NCBI RefSeq assembly: GCF_000422245.1
Contig: NZ_ATHI01000026.1
Location: 310,001 to 374,000, forward strand
Direction of reading: 5' to 3'
DNA: 64,000 nt
Origin: Alkalidesulfovibrio alkalitolerans DSM 16529
GTDB lineage: Bacteria; Desulfobacterota; Desulfovibrionia; Desulfovibrionales; Desulfovibrionaceae
Shown: positions 9,296 through 16,440 of the stretch, piece by piece
How positions within the stretch are numbered: position 1 is the first letter of the stretch
Layout of the letters: every line of letters begins with the position of its first letter
Translations under genes and position numbers: made by a program
Notes under the pieces: generated by a model
What the model saw: only the letters and a program-made list of their open reading frames with translations
Database searches by the model: none
Told to the model about the DNA's origin: nothing

Positions 9296-9628
9296 TTATT
9301 CGGCGCAGTCCACGCACCGCCGGGCCTCGGGCATGGCCAGCAGGCGCGGCAGGGGAATCTCCTCGCCGCATTCGTCGCACAGGCCGAAATCCGGCGAATC
9401 CACGGCCACCAGGGCGCGCTGCAGCCGGGACAGCCGCGTCTTGGCCTCGGCCAAGACGCGGCCGGAAAGGGCCTGGTTGGCGATAGCGTCCATGCGCGAG
9501 AGGCGGCCGATGGGCTCGTCGAGGGAGACCGGTTTGGCGTTGTCCTCAAGCCCGTTTATCTGCGCCTGCAACTCGGCGATGGCTTCCTCGATGCGACGGC
9601 GTATCTGGCGGCGCTTGGCGTCGTCCAT
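9296..9628 (-). CDS. DksA/TraR-type C4 zinc-finger protein
   Basis: A 110-aa protein with an N-terminal helical coil (RRRIEEAIAELQAQINGLEDN) and a C-terminal four-cysteine zinc finger, CDECG with CVDC 21 residues on, as in DksA, TraR and YbiI. Family members bind RNA polymerase through the secondary channel and alter initiation at stringent-response promoters. The coiled coil is short compared with DksA (about 150 aa) and the tip lacks an obvious D-A-D-A sequence, so it may be a regulator of a different kind. It is a single gene. The 140 bp upstream hold a 12-bp GC-rich hairpin (arms 9666-9677 and 9691-9702). Confidence 0.88.
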   Translation of the reverse strand: MDDAKRRQIRRRIEEAIAELQAQINGLEDNAKPVSLDEPIGRLSRMDAIANQALSGRVLAEAKTRLSRLQRALVAVDSPDFGLCDECGEEIPLPRLLAMPEARRCVDCAE

Positions 9629-9665
9629 GTGTTCGTGCTCCGGTCAGGCGTTTGGAGCCCAGCGT

Positions 9666-9702
9666 GCCGCCGCGCCGCCTCGCTGGGAGACGGCGCGGCG
9701 GC
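9666..9702 (-). terminator. GC-rich hairpin downstream of the ABC operon
   Basis: Perfect 12-bp inverted repeat (arms 9666-9677 and 9691-9702, 13-nt loop), about 67 nt after the stop of the ABC ATPase gene and 38 nt before the DksA-like start. No T-run follows, so it is a plausible but unproven transcript end or barrier. Confidence 0.4.
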
Positions 9703-9768
9703 GTGAATGCGCGCGGGCGTGAAGATGGACAACCTAGCGCGTTGAGACGCGAAAGGCAAAGGAGGCGG

Positions 9769-10455
9769 CTACAGGGCCTCCTGCCCGATCGCCTGGCCGT
9801 CCTTGATCCTGATGACCAACTCGGCCTCGCGGGCGATGTCGTTGTTGTGGGTGACGATGACGACGGTCTTCCCCTCCTTGTGAAGCCTGCGAATGGTGTC
9901 CAGCACGTCCGCCTCTGACGCGGAGTCGAGGTTGCCCGTGGGCTCGTCCATGAGCAGCAGCGGCGGGTCGTTGGCCAGGGCCCGCGCAATGGCCACGCGC
10001 TGCTGCTGCCCGCCGGACAGCTCCGACGGCCTGGCCAGTTGCTTGTCCGCCAGTCCGACCAGCGACAAGAGTTCCGCCGCCCGCTCTCCGTGCTCCTTTT
10101 GCGGCCTGCCCGCGAGCATCATGGCGAGCTCCACGTTCTCGCCCGCGCCAAGACCCGGCATCAGATTGAAGAACTGGAAGACGAAGCCGATCTTTTCTGC
10201 CCGCAGACGCGCGAGACGGCTGCCGCCTAGGCGGGTGATGTCCGCGCCGTCGATGAGGATGCGCCCTTTGCTGGGCCGGTCCAGGCCGCCGATGAGGTGC
10301 ATGAGGGTGCTCTTGCCGTGGCCGGAGGGGCCGACGATGCAGGTGAAGGAGCCGCGCGGGATGGCGATGTCCACCCCCCGCAGGGCGTGGGTCGTCACGC
10401 TGCCGCCGTTGTAGGTCTTGAACACGCTTTCCGTTCTGACGATGGCGTCATGCAT
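9769..10455 (-). CDS. ABC transporter ATP-binding protein (MacB/LolD family)
   Basis: A 228-aa ATPase with Walker [11 protein letters not shown]-loop [10 protein letters not shown], signature [15 protein letters not shown], Walker [13 protein letters not shown] and the H-loop VTHNND. MacB/LolD ATPases power mechanotransmission by FtsX-type permeases, moving lipoproteins, peptides or periplasmic cargo rather than classical import substrates. Its start overlaps the upstream permease stop by 8 bp, so the two form one complex. It is the last gene of a four-gene operon whose first two genes encode small exported proteins, which may be periplasmic partners. Confidence 0.94.
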   Translation of the reverse strand: MHDAIVRTESVFKTYNGGSVTTHALRGVDIAIPRGSFTCIVGPSGHGKSTLMHLIGGLDRPSKGRILIDGADITRLGGSRLARLRAEKIGFVFQFFNLMPGLGAGENVELAMMLAGRPQKEHGERAAELLSLVGLADKQLARPSELSGGQQQRVAIARALANDPPLLLMDEPTGNLDSASEADVLDTIRRLHKEGKTVVIVTHNNDIAREAELVIRIKDGQAIGQEAL

Positions 10456-11611
10456 GGCTGATGGCCTCCACGGGAGAGAGTCTTGACGCCCGCCACGCCG
10501 GGTAGAGGCCCGAGGCGAGGGAGATGGCGACCGAGAAGAGGATGACGCCGAGGGCCGTGGTCATGTCCGGCATCAACACGGCGTCGCTGCCTTTGACGAA
10601 GGAGGTGAAGGCGTTTTGCGACACGAGGGGGGCGACGAAGGCCGAGAGGAGCAGCCCCCCGGCGAGCCCCAGGACGCCGCCGAAAAGGCCGTAGAGGCCC
10701 GACTCCAGCAGGAAGAGGGAGAATATCGTCCGCTGTCCCGCGCCCAGCGCCTGCAGAATGCCTATCTCCCGTTTCCGCTCGTAGGCGGCCGTCATCATTG
10801 TATTGATGATCCCGAAGGCCGAGGCGAGCACCGCGACCGCCGCGATGAGCTGCAACGTGACGTTCACCGTGCCGACGATGGAGAGGACCGAGGTGAGCAT
10901 CTGCTTGTCCGTGACCACGCCCAGGTTGACGGCGTCCCGGATGCGCTGGGCGTATTCGTCCATCCGGGCGAGGTCGTCGAGCCTGACCGCGACGTAGGAG
11001 ACGTTGCCGCCGACATTGAAGAGGGTCTGGGCCGTGGGCAGGGTGAGGAACAGGCTCAGGTCGTCCCTGTTGCCGGTCTCCTTGAGCACCCCCCGCACCA
11101 GGAGGCGCTCGCCCCGGACGGTCACTTCGCCGCCCGGCTGAAGCCCGAACTGGTCGGCCAGGGCCGAGCCGACGACGACCGTCTTGTCGTCCGGCGCGGC
11201 GAAGTACTCTCCGCGCTCCATGGTCCAGCCCTTGTGCGCGCGCGTAACCTCGGCCACGATCCCGGTCACGGGCACGGGGCGGTTCTGGATGGCGGTCTTG
11301 GCCGTGAAGAACGGCAGGACCGTCATGCCTTCGATGGCCCTGAGCGTCTCGACTTCCTCGGCGGTGATCGTCGTGGGCAGTTGCTCGCCGGTGAGGATGG
11401 AGACCTGCTCGTAGGCGCACGATCCCTTGGGCGTCACCACCAGATTGGCCCCCAGGGCCGTGGACTCCCGTTCGATCTCGTTTTTCAGGCTGCCGCCCAG
11501 GGCCAGGAAGGTGACCAGCGAGGCGATGCCCAGAAAGATGCCGGACAAGGTGAATATGAAGCGCCCTTTTCGGTGCGTCACGTTGCGCAGGATGAGTGTC
11601 GATATGTTCAT
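10448..11611 (-). CDS. FtsX-family ABC transporter permease (MacB-like)
   Basis: A 387-aa permease with one N-terminal transmembrane helix (about 18-40), a roughly 230-residue periplasmic domain and three C-terminal helices (about 265-290, 310-340, 350-375), the MacB/LolC four-helix topology. The end [23 protein letters not shown] is the typical FtsX-family tail (P-A-x-R-A-x-x-x-x-P-x-E-A-I). It is coupled to the ATPase by an 8-bp overlap and follows the OB-fold-like gene by 1 bp. The substrate is unknown; linkage to cysteine-rich and OB-fold-like exported proteins makes metal or cell-envelope stress roles plausible. Confidence 0.92.
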   Translation of the reverse strand: MNISTLILRNVTHRKGRFIFTLSGIFLGIASLVTFLALGGSLKNEIERESTALGANLVVTPKGSCAYEQVSILTGEQLPTTITAEEVETLRAIEGMTVLPFFTAKTAIQNRPVPVTGIVAEVTRAHKGWTMERGEYFAAPDDKTVVVGSALADQFGLQPGGEVTVRGERLLVRGVLKETGNRDDLSLFLTLPTAQTLFNVGGNVSYVAVRLDDLARMDEYAQRIRDAVNLGVVTDKQMLTSVLSIVGTVNVTLQLIAAVAVLASAFGIINTMMTAAYERKREIGILQALGAGQRTIFSLFLLESGLYGLFGGVLGLAGGLLLSAFVAPLVSQNAFTSFVKGSDAVLMPDMTTALGVILFSVAISLASGLYPAWRASRLSPVEAISHA

Positions 11612-11612
11612 G

Positions 11613-11999
11613 CTACATTCCGATGTTGTGGTTTCTCAGGATCTTGACCGTCTCTGCGACGAAGATGACCCCCCGCCCTTCCTGCGTGAACCTGCCGCTG
11701 ACGACGACCTCGTCGCCCACGGCGGGCGTGCTCCCTTGATACGATACGGGGAGGTAGAACTTGCTGCAGTCTGGGGTGGTGCATTGCAGCTCCGATTTGT
11801 CCATGATGCCGAAGAGACTGGGGTCTTCCTGCGACACGACGGCCATGATGCCCGTGACCGTGATGACCCCTGTGTAGGCGAGGGGATCGGGCGCCACGTC
11901 GTTGACGTTCAGCGCCTTGGTGTCGCCGGTTCCGGTGAAGACCAAGGCGGAGGCGAACAGGAGTATCCCGGCGGCGACGATGAGGTATTGCTTTTTCAT
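11613..11999 (-). CDS. Small exported protein, possible OB-fold, of the ABC operon
   Basis: A 128-aa protein starting MKKQYLIVAAGILLFASALVF, a signal peptide or signal anchor. The mature part has alternating beta segments (GVITVTGIMAVV, GDEVVVSGRF, VIFVAETVKIL) that resemble OB-fold proteins such as CcmE-like or BOF proteins, and two cysteines (QCTTPDC). I do not recognise a named family. A longer in-frame version reaching 12149 has low-complexity GC-rich sequence and is unlikely. One base separates its stop from the permease start, so it is co-transcribed with the transporter and may be a periplasmic adaptor or cargo protein. Confidence 0.75.
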   Translation of the reverse strand: MKKQYLIVAAGILLFASALVFTGTGDTKALNVNDVAPDPLAYTGVITVTGIMAVVSQEDPSLFGIMDKSELQCTTPDCSKFYLPVSYQGSTPAVGDEVVVSGRFTQEGRGVIFVAETVKILRNHNIGM

Positions 12000-12151
12000 G
12001 GTGTCTCCAGTGGCGGTATCGCGGTGTGCGCCATGCGCGTGCTTTGGCCTGCCCGGTTGTTCCGCGCATGGGGCCGGGCGGCAGCCGCCGGACGCGCGCT
12101 GGCGCGGTCCTGCGAATGGCGGCGCTGCTCTGCGCGGCGCGGCAGTCATTT

Positions 12152-12175
12152 GCGAAATACGGCGGCGTATTTCGC
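12152..12175 (-). promoter_or_regulatory. perfect 10-bp inverted repeat between two operon genes
   Basis: GCGAAATACG at 12152-12161 and its exact complement at 12166-12175 flank a 4-nt loop, 11 nt downstream of the cysteine-rich gene and about 150 nt before the OB-fold-like gene. No T-run follows on the minus strand. It may be an mRNA-stabilising or processing hairpin, or an internal operator controlling the downstream transporter genes. Confidence 0.5.
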
Positions 12176-12185
12176 GGACGTCACA

Positions 12186-12557
12186 CTAGGAGAGATGAGG
12201 CGGGGGAGGGATGGGCGGACCCAGGATGAACTCTTCGTAATGGCGTGCCGGACTGGGGGGCAAGAGGGAACCCGGACCGCTCAGGGTCGCGGCCTGCTCC
12301 GCCTGGACCAGGAACTGGAAGTGGCAGGCGCACTGCTCGCAGGTGCTGTCGTCGCTGCAGCAGTCCTTGCCCGGCGCGGGGTCGGCGGGCCCGAAGAGAA
12401 GGGCGGACGATCCGTCGCCGAAAGCGGCGGAGACCGTGACGTTTGCGTGGTGGCCGGGCTTCAGGTGCGGAAAATCGAGCCCCATCCCCGCTGTCCAGAC
12501 GCACAGCGCAAGAGTGAGAATCGCCGCGATGGCGCTGAAGTGCTTGACGGCAACCAT
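12186..12557 (-). CDS. Small exported cysteine-rich protein, first gene of the ABC operon
   Basis: A 123-aa product with an N-terminal hydrophobic segment (about 6-25) and a central cluster of cysteines, CCSDDSTCEQCACHF at about 66-80, followed by a proline-rich tail (GPPIPPPPHLS). Such clusters often bind soft metals or iron-sulfur cofactors in small periplasmic proteins linked to metal efflux. I do not recognise a specific family. A -35-like TTGACA lies at 12587-12592 with a weak -10 at 12564-12569. If that is real, transcription would start almost at the ATG, giving a very short or absent leader; no Shine-Dalgarno sequence is visible. Confidence 0.6.
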   Translation of the reverse strand: MVAVKHFSAIAAILTLALCVWTAGMGLDFPHLKPGHHANVTVSAAFGDGSSALLFGPADPAPGKDCCSDDSTCEQCACHFQFLVQAEQAATLSGPGSLLPPSPARHYEEFILGPPIPPPPHLS

Positions 12558-12660
12558 GCCGGGTCAATGTCGTCTGTGACCGTGTTTGTCAAGCTGGCGC
12601 GGCCGGGTCGCCGGGGGCGAAGCGGTTGGCGGCGATGCCGAGGACGCGGCCGCGCGCGGG

Positions 12661-13365
12661 CTACTGTATCTCGATCAGCCCGGTGCGGGTCAGCGTCGTC
12701 TTGCCGCGCGTGGCCGGGCCCTCCAGCAGGAGCCACACAGCCGCCTGCTCGATGTAGGGCGTCTCGGCCGAGATGCCGTCCACGGGCAAAATGATGGTCA
12801 TGCCGCGCTGGGCCGCGCCCGTGGCCGTGTGCAGCACCGCGCCGTGCGCGGCCGTGCCGGTCACGATGACCGTGGTGACGCCCCTGGCATTGAGTTCGTC
12901 TTCGAGCACGGTGTTGCGGAACTTGTCCACGCTGGAGCCGACCACGGGCTCGCCGGGCAGCGGCGTGGCCTGGGGCAGGATGGATTCGCGCGTGCCCCGG
13001 CTGGTCAGGCTGTGCAGCACGGGCATGCCAGCGGCGCGCGCCCTGGCCATGAGGCTCGCGATGGCGGGCACGGATTCCAGGCAGCGCGGCCTGCGCTCGG
13101 CGTTGCAGGTCAGCTCCTCGATGTCCAGGACGAGCAGGGCGGTGTCCTTGGGGCTCACGGTCACGGCCGAGAGTTCGGGCGCGGCCGGGGGCATGGTGGA
13201 GCCCCATTCCTGGATGATGTCGGCCGCCTTTGCGGGCGCGGCCAGGGGCATCATGGCCAGGGCCATTATGGCCAGACACGCAGCCGCGCCTGCGGCCCTG
13301 CATGCGGCCAGACACGCAGCCGGAAGAACGGCGCGAAGGGAAGGAATGTGGGACAGCGTGCTCAT
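12661..13365 (-). CDS. Exported isochorismatase-fold (cysteine hydrolase superfamily) protein
   Basis: A 234-aa protein preceded by GGAGGT. A long Ala-rich signal peptide runs to about residue 46 (cleavage near APAKAADI). The isochorismatase-like domain follows: ALLVLDIEE carries the first Asp, and a central beta strand ends in VTVIVTGTAAHGAVLHTA. In catalytic cysteine hydrolases the nucleophile sits in that loop (G-T-x-T-x-x-C-V); here the position is Ala. So it is unlikely to be an ordinary nicotinamidase or amidase. A true isochorismatase, where Cys is also lost, or a binding protein are alternatives. Periplasmic location is unusual for the family. Confidence 0.8.
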   Translation of the reverse strand: MSTLSHIPSLRAVLPAACLAACRAAGAAACLAIMALAMMPLAAPAKAADIIQEWGSTMPPAAPELSAVTVSPKDTALLVLDIEELTCNAERRPRCLESVPAIASLMARARAAGMPVLHSLTSRGTRESILPQATPLPGEPVVGSSVDKFRNTVLEDELNARGVTTVIVTGTAAHGAVLHTATGAAQRGMTIILPVDGISAETPYIEQAAVWLLLEGPATRGKTTLTRTGLIEIQ

Positions 13366-13528
13366 GGCGGACCTCCGGTGGCTTTGGGGCAAGCGGCCCC
13401 GATTGCCGTCCGCATACCACGCCGCCGCCCTTGGGGGCCAGCGAAATCGTCCCGCGCCAGGCATTGGCCGTGGACGCTTTGCGCGAGGTGCCCTGGCGCT
13501 TCTTGCGCGGCCTGCGGAGAGGATTTCT

Positions 13529-13557
13529 CTTGACACCTCGGGATGAACCCGCTAGGG
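13529..13557 (+). promoter_or_regulatory. promoter of the tRNA-Glu gene
   Basis: TTGACA at 13529-13534, 17-bp spacer, TAGGGA at 13552-13557, about 31 nt upstream of the mature tRNA 5' end. The -35 is perfect and the spacing optimal; the -10 is weak. Confidence 0.6.
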
Positions 13558-13588
13558 ACCATCTTCCGGTGCGCGAGCGCCGCCATGC

Positions 13589-13664
13589 GTCCCCATCGTC
13601 TAGTGGCCTAGGACACCGGCCTCTCACGCCGGGAACAGGGGTTCAAACCCCCTTGGGGACGCCA
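13589..13664 (+). tRNA. tRNA-Glu (anticodon CTC)
   Basis: A 76-nt cloverleaf. The acceptor stem is GTCCCCA (13589-13595) with TGGGGAC, discriminator G and an encoded CCA (13662-13664). The anticodon stem is CCGGC/GCCGG (13616-13620 and 13628-13632) around a loop with anticodon CTC at 13623-13625. The T-arm carries GGTTCAAACC. It reads GAG, the favoured Glu codon in this GC-rich genome. It has its own promoter and a strong terminator 6 nt downstream. Confidence 0.97.
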
Positions 13665-13670
13665 ACTTTC

Positions 13671-13703
13671 GAGCCAGCCTTTCGGGGCTGGCTCTTTCTT
13701 TTT
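13671..13703 (+). terminator. intrinsic terminator of tRNA-Glu
   Basis: Nine-bp stem GAGCCAGCC/GGCTGGCTC (13671-13679 and 13686-13694), 6-nt loop, followed by a T-rich run TTTCTTTTT to 13703. A canonical rho-independent terminator. Confidence 0.93.
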
Positions 13704-14229
13704 GCCGTCTGCGCGGTTCCTGCCGTGGCCGCCGTCTGCCCCGGACCTGCGGGCATGAATGGCGGGTGGGCAATATCTCTGCTGCGCGGAGCTTTGGAGG
13801 TGCACTGGTTGCGCAGATCGGCCCGAAGACACCCTGTGGCGGAGCGACGCCGGATTTTTGAGTCGCACTTTCCAATTTTTCTCTTGCATTTTCCCTTGCC
13901 CGTGGCAGGTTATACAGAGAAAAATTTTCATCGCCTGCCATCTATCAGGATGCTTTTGCCGCGCTGGCGCGACGCATCAACACGGAACGATTGACGGACA
14001 AGGCGTTGAAGCTCGTTCATAAATTTTTCTCACTGCCTTGAAAATGTTGGAGCATTTCTGGTTGACGTGAAATCCTGCTTTCAGTTTTGAACCGGGCTCT
14101 GCTCTTCTTCCGCCCGCTCGCCCGTGATGGGTCTGCGCGCACGCTGCCTCCTCCCGCCCTGTTCAGCCGATGTCGTCCAGCGCCGCGAAAAGCGGCGTGC
14201 ACCGATACGTCCACAAAGGAGGCCTTGAC
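13704..14229 (+). other. 526-bp gene-free stretch, partly AT-rich
   Basis: No convincing coding frame. From about 13860 to 14060 the base composition drops well below its neighbours, with short copies of AATTTTTCTC at 13874-13883 and 14022-14031 and one inverted copy at 13917-13926. These are too short to call transposon ends. Position directly behind a tRNA gene is where integrated elements often sit, but I see no integrase or repeated tRNA 3' end. The last 60 bp carry the ribosome site AAAGGAGG of the cytochrome gene. Confidence 0.5.
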
Positions 14230-15639
14230 ATGAGAACCGATGCGCCACGACCAATCCGTCTGCTGCTGGCGGCCCTGGCCGCTCTCCTGATCGGCGTTCT
14301 GGGGGCAGGCGCGGCCGTAATGGCCGAGGAACGGCCGTCGAGCTATTCGCCGGTCGTGATCACGGAAGACTTCGCGTCCGCCATGGCGCGCATGAAGGCG
14401 GCCAAAGCCGGGGTGATGAAACGGCAGGCCGATCTGCTGAGTCAGCGCTACGACCTGTCCGACCGGCCGGTCCAGGGGTTGACCATGTCCGGCGGCAAGC
14501 CCGTCCAGGGCGGGGTGCGGGTGAAGCTGCCGCGCGGCATGACCTGGGAGGCGCTGGCCGCGATGGACCCCGACGAGATCCGCGAGAAGGATCTGTTCCC
14601 CGCCGGGTTCTATCCCCTGCCGCATCCCAACCATCCCGAGGGCGGCATGCTCTTCCCCAAGTTCCACATCGACGAGATCAAGAAGCAGGAAGCCCGCGAC
14701 CTGACCCGCTTCGATCTCGATTTCGACCTGCCGGACCATCTTCTGCCGGAATTCCCGGCTCCCATCTTCCTCACCACCAGGCCGGACCTCGGCGACGTCT
14801 CGCGCGGGAAGGTGGTGACCATCGACAACTTCTACGAACTGTTCAACGGCATCCTGAACCCGAAGCAGCTCGAAGGGCTGCGCCTGCTGGTGACGCCCTT
14901 CCCTCAGCAGCAATTCAACCAGACCGAGGACCGGCGTTCCGAGCGCCCGAGCCGGGGCGTGACCTGTTTCGACTGCCACGTCAACGGGCACACCAACGCG
15001 GCCACGCACCTGGTGGGCGACATCCGGCCCCAGGAGTTCCGCCACCGGCTGGACACCCCTACGCTTCGCGGGGTGAACATCCAGCGGCTGTTCGGTTCGC
15101 AGCGCGCCCTGAAGAGCGTCGAGGATTTCACCGAATTCGAGCAGCGCGCGGCCTATTTCGACGGCGATCCGGTGATCGCGACCAAGAAGGGCGTGAACAT
15201 CCTCGAACGCGGCAGCCAGGTCCATTTCATGGCCGAGTTCCAGGCGCTTCTGGACTTCCCGCCCGCGCCCAAGCTGGGCGTGGACGGCCTGCTCGATCCG
15301 AGGAGGAGCACCGAGGCCGAACTGCGCGGGCAGGAGCTGTTCTTCGGCAAGGCCAAGTGCGGGCCGTGTCACCCCGCGCCGTATTACACCGACAACCTGA
15401 TGCACAACATGCGGGCCGAGCGGTTCTACACGCCGCGCCTCATCAACGGCCGCATGGCCAGCGCCGACGGGCCGATCAAGACCTTCCCGCTGCGCGGCAT
15501 CAAGGATTCGCCGCCGTACCTGCACGACGGAAGGCTTTTGACCCTTGAGGACACCGTGGAGTTCTTCAACCTGATGATGGAGACGAAGCTCACGGAGCAG
15601 GAGAAGGCTGATCTGGTGGCTTTCATGCGCCAGCTTTAG
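14230..15639 (+). CDS. Exported dihaem cytochrome c (MauG/cytochrome c peroxidase-like)
   Basis: A 469-aa protein with a signal peptide (MRTDAPRPIR, then a hydrophobic core to about residue 35). Two c-type haem motifs are present: CFDCH near residue 246 and CGPCH near 377. The C-terminal RGIKDSPPYLHDGRLLTLEDTVEFFN is the stretch in MauG/CcpA-type peroxidases that surrounds the active haem. It would be a periplasmic electron carrier or peroxidase-like enzyme. The start at 14230 follows AAAGGAGG; an upstream ATG at 14170 has no ribosome site. Oddity: its last ~143 bp are partly duplicated at 19003-19145, and a hairpin repeat begins right at its stop codon. Confidence 0.88.
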   Translation: MRTDAPRPIRLLLAALAALLIGVLGAGAAVMAEERPSSYSPVVITEDFASAMARMKAAKAGVMKRQADLLSQRYDLSDRPVQGLTMSGGKPVQGGVRVKLPRGMTWEALAAMDPDEIREKDLFPAGFYPLPHPNHPEGGMLFPKFHIDEIKKQEARDLTRFDLDFDLPDHLLPEFPAPIFLTTRPDLGDVSRGKVVTIDNFYELFNGILNPKQLEGLRLLVTPFPQQQFNQTEDRRSERPSRGVTCFDCHVNGHTNAATHLVGDIRPQEFRHRLDTPTLRGVNIQRLFGSQRALKSVEDFTEFEQRAAYFDGDPVIATKKGVNILERGSQVHFMAEFQALLDFPPAPKLGVDGLLDPRRSTEAELRGQELFFGKAKCGPCHPAPYYTDNLMHNMRAERFYTPRLINGRMASADGPIKTFPLRGIKDSPPYLHDGRLLTLEDTVEFFNLMMETKLTEQEKADLVAFMRQL

Positions 15640-15751
15640 CAGGCCGCCCCGATAGCGCCATCCGGGGCATGCCGCGAAAAATCCAAGCCCGCGCGTAGGC
15701 GAACTGCGCGTCGGGCTTGGATTTGTTGTGCACCTTGCATCTGGCCCCTTT
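15640..15751 (+). repeat. interspersed hairpin repeat, copy 1
   Basis: Begins directly after a TAG stop with CAGGCCG and shares most of its sequence with the element at 45589-45712. Inner arms 15679-15690 and 15713-15724 are perfectly complementary over 12 bp, around a central CGCGTAG...CTGCGCG. The outer right arm seen in the other copy is missing here; the element ends at the stop codon of the convergent gene. It may serve as a bidirectional terminator between the two converging genes. Confidence 0.75.
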
Positions 15752-16280
15752 AGTCGCCGCCGCATCCGCCGGTGGTGGCTGGACCCCCGGCTGGCGCGGC
15801 GGGCGTGCTCTGCCGGGCGGAGCAGCCGCAGGGGGCGGCGGCCGCGGACGCCAGGGCCTGGGGGTTGTCCAGGGCCTCGTGGAAGTAGCCGGCGGTTTCA
15901 GCGGAAAGCTGGATGCACTTGTCCATGTTTTCCTGCGGGCCGAGCGCCATCAGCACTGAGCCGCAGGCCGTGCAGCCGTGCTCGGCTTCGAAGCGGCGGC
16001 GCACCCCGGCGGCCAAGGCCGCCACGTCGTCCCATCGTTCGTCGCCGCTACGGCGGCCCCGCAGATAGCCCAGGGCGATGAACCCGCCCGAGAGCGCGCC
16101 GCACAACTCGACCTTGCTGCGGCCCGCGCCCGCGCCAAAGGCCGTGCCCAGCCGCGTGACGCCTTCGACCTCCAGCCCCCGGCCTGCCAGCACCGCCGCC
16201 AGCACCGACTCCGCACAGTTCAGCCCGCTGCGAAACAAGGCTGCGGCCCGCTGCTCAACGTCCTGTCTCTCCATGTGCAT
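15750..16280 (-). CDS. C_GCAxxG_C_C family putative redox-active protein
   Basis: A 176-aa protein with the family layout. NCAESVLAAVL supplies the first cysteine, a glycine-rich GTAFGAGAGRSKVELCGALSGGFIALG carries the C-G-A-x-x-G signature, and CTACG follows. An extended C-terminal tail has more cysteines (CGCSA, GGCGGD), beyond the usual end of the family. Members occur in anaerobes and are thought to bind a metal or Fe-S centre; function is not established. The first ATG of MHMERQ was chosen because GGGAG lies 6 nt upstream. It is divergent from the LysR regulator, which probably controls it. Confidence 0.85.
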   Translation of the reverse strand: MHMERQDVEQRAAALFRSGLNCAESVLAAVLAGRGLEVEGVTRLGTAFGAGAGRSKVELCGALSGGFIALGYLRGRRSGDERWDDVAALAAGVRRRFEAEHGCTACGSVLMALGPQENMDKCIQLSAETAGYFHEALDNPQALASAAAAPCGCSARQSTPAAPAGGPATTGGCGGD

Positions 16281-16440
16281 CGCTCCCTGTTTGCGCCGGG
16301 CCAGCCGGTTGCGGCCCGATCCGGCGAATTGTATTGATCTGTTTTTGCGTTTATGCATGGCGAACGATCGGGTCCAGCGAATATATCCGAAGGGGTCGAT
16401 CGGGATTTCCGAACACTCTGGTCGCATACAGGAGGCCTGG

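Noticed and set aside
13874-14031. AATTTTTCTC repeats as transposon terminal repeats
   Set aside because: Only 10-11 bp long, with no transposase frame or target-site duplication, in DNA where T/A runs are common.
15750-16427. Upstream-extended start of the C_GCAxxG_C_C protein
   Set aside because: The extra N-terminal 49 residues are basic and overlap the divergent promoter region; GGGAG precedes the ATG at 16280.
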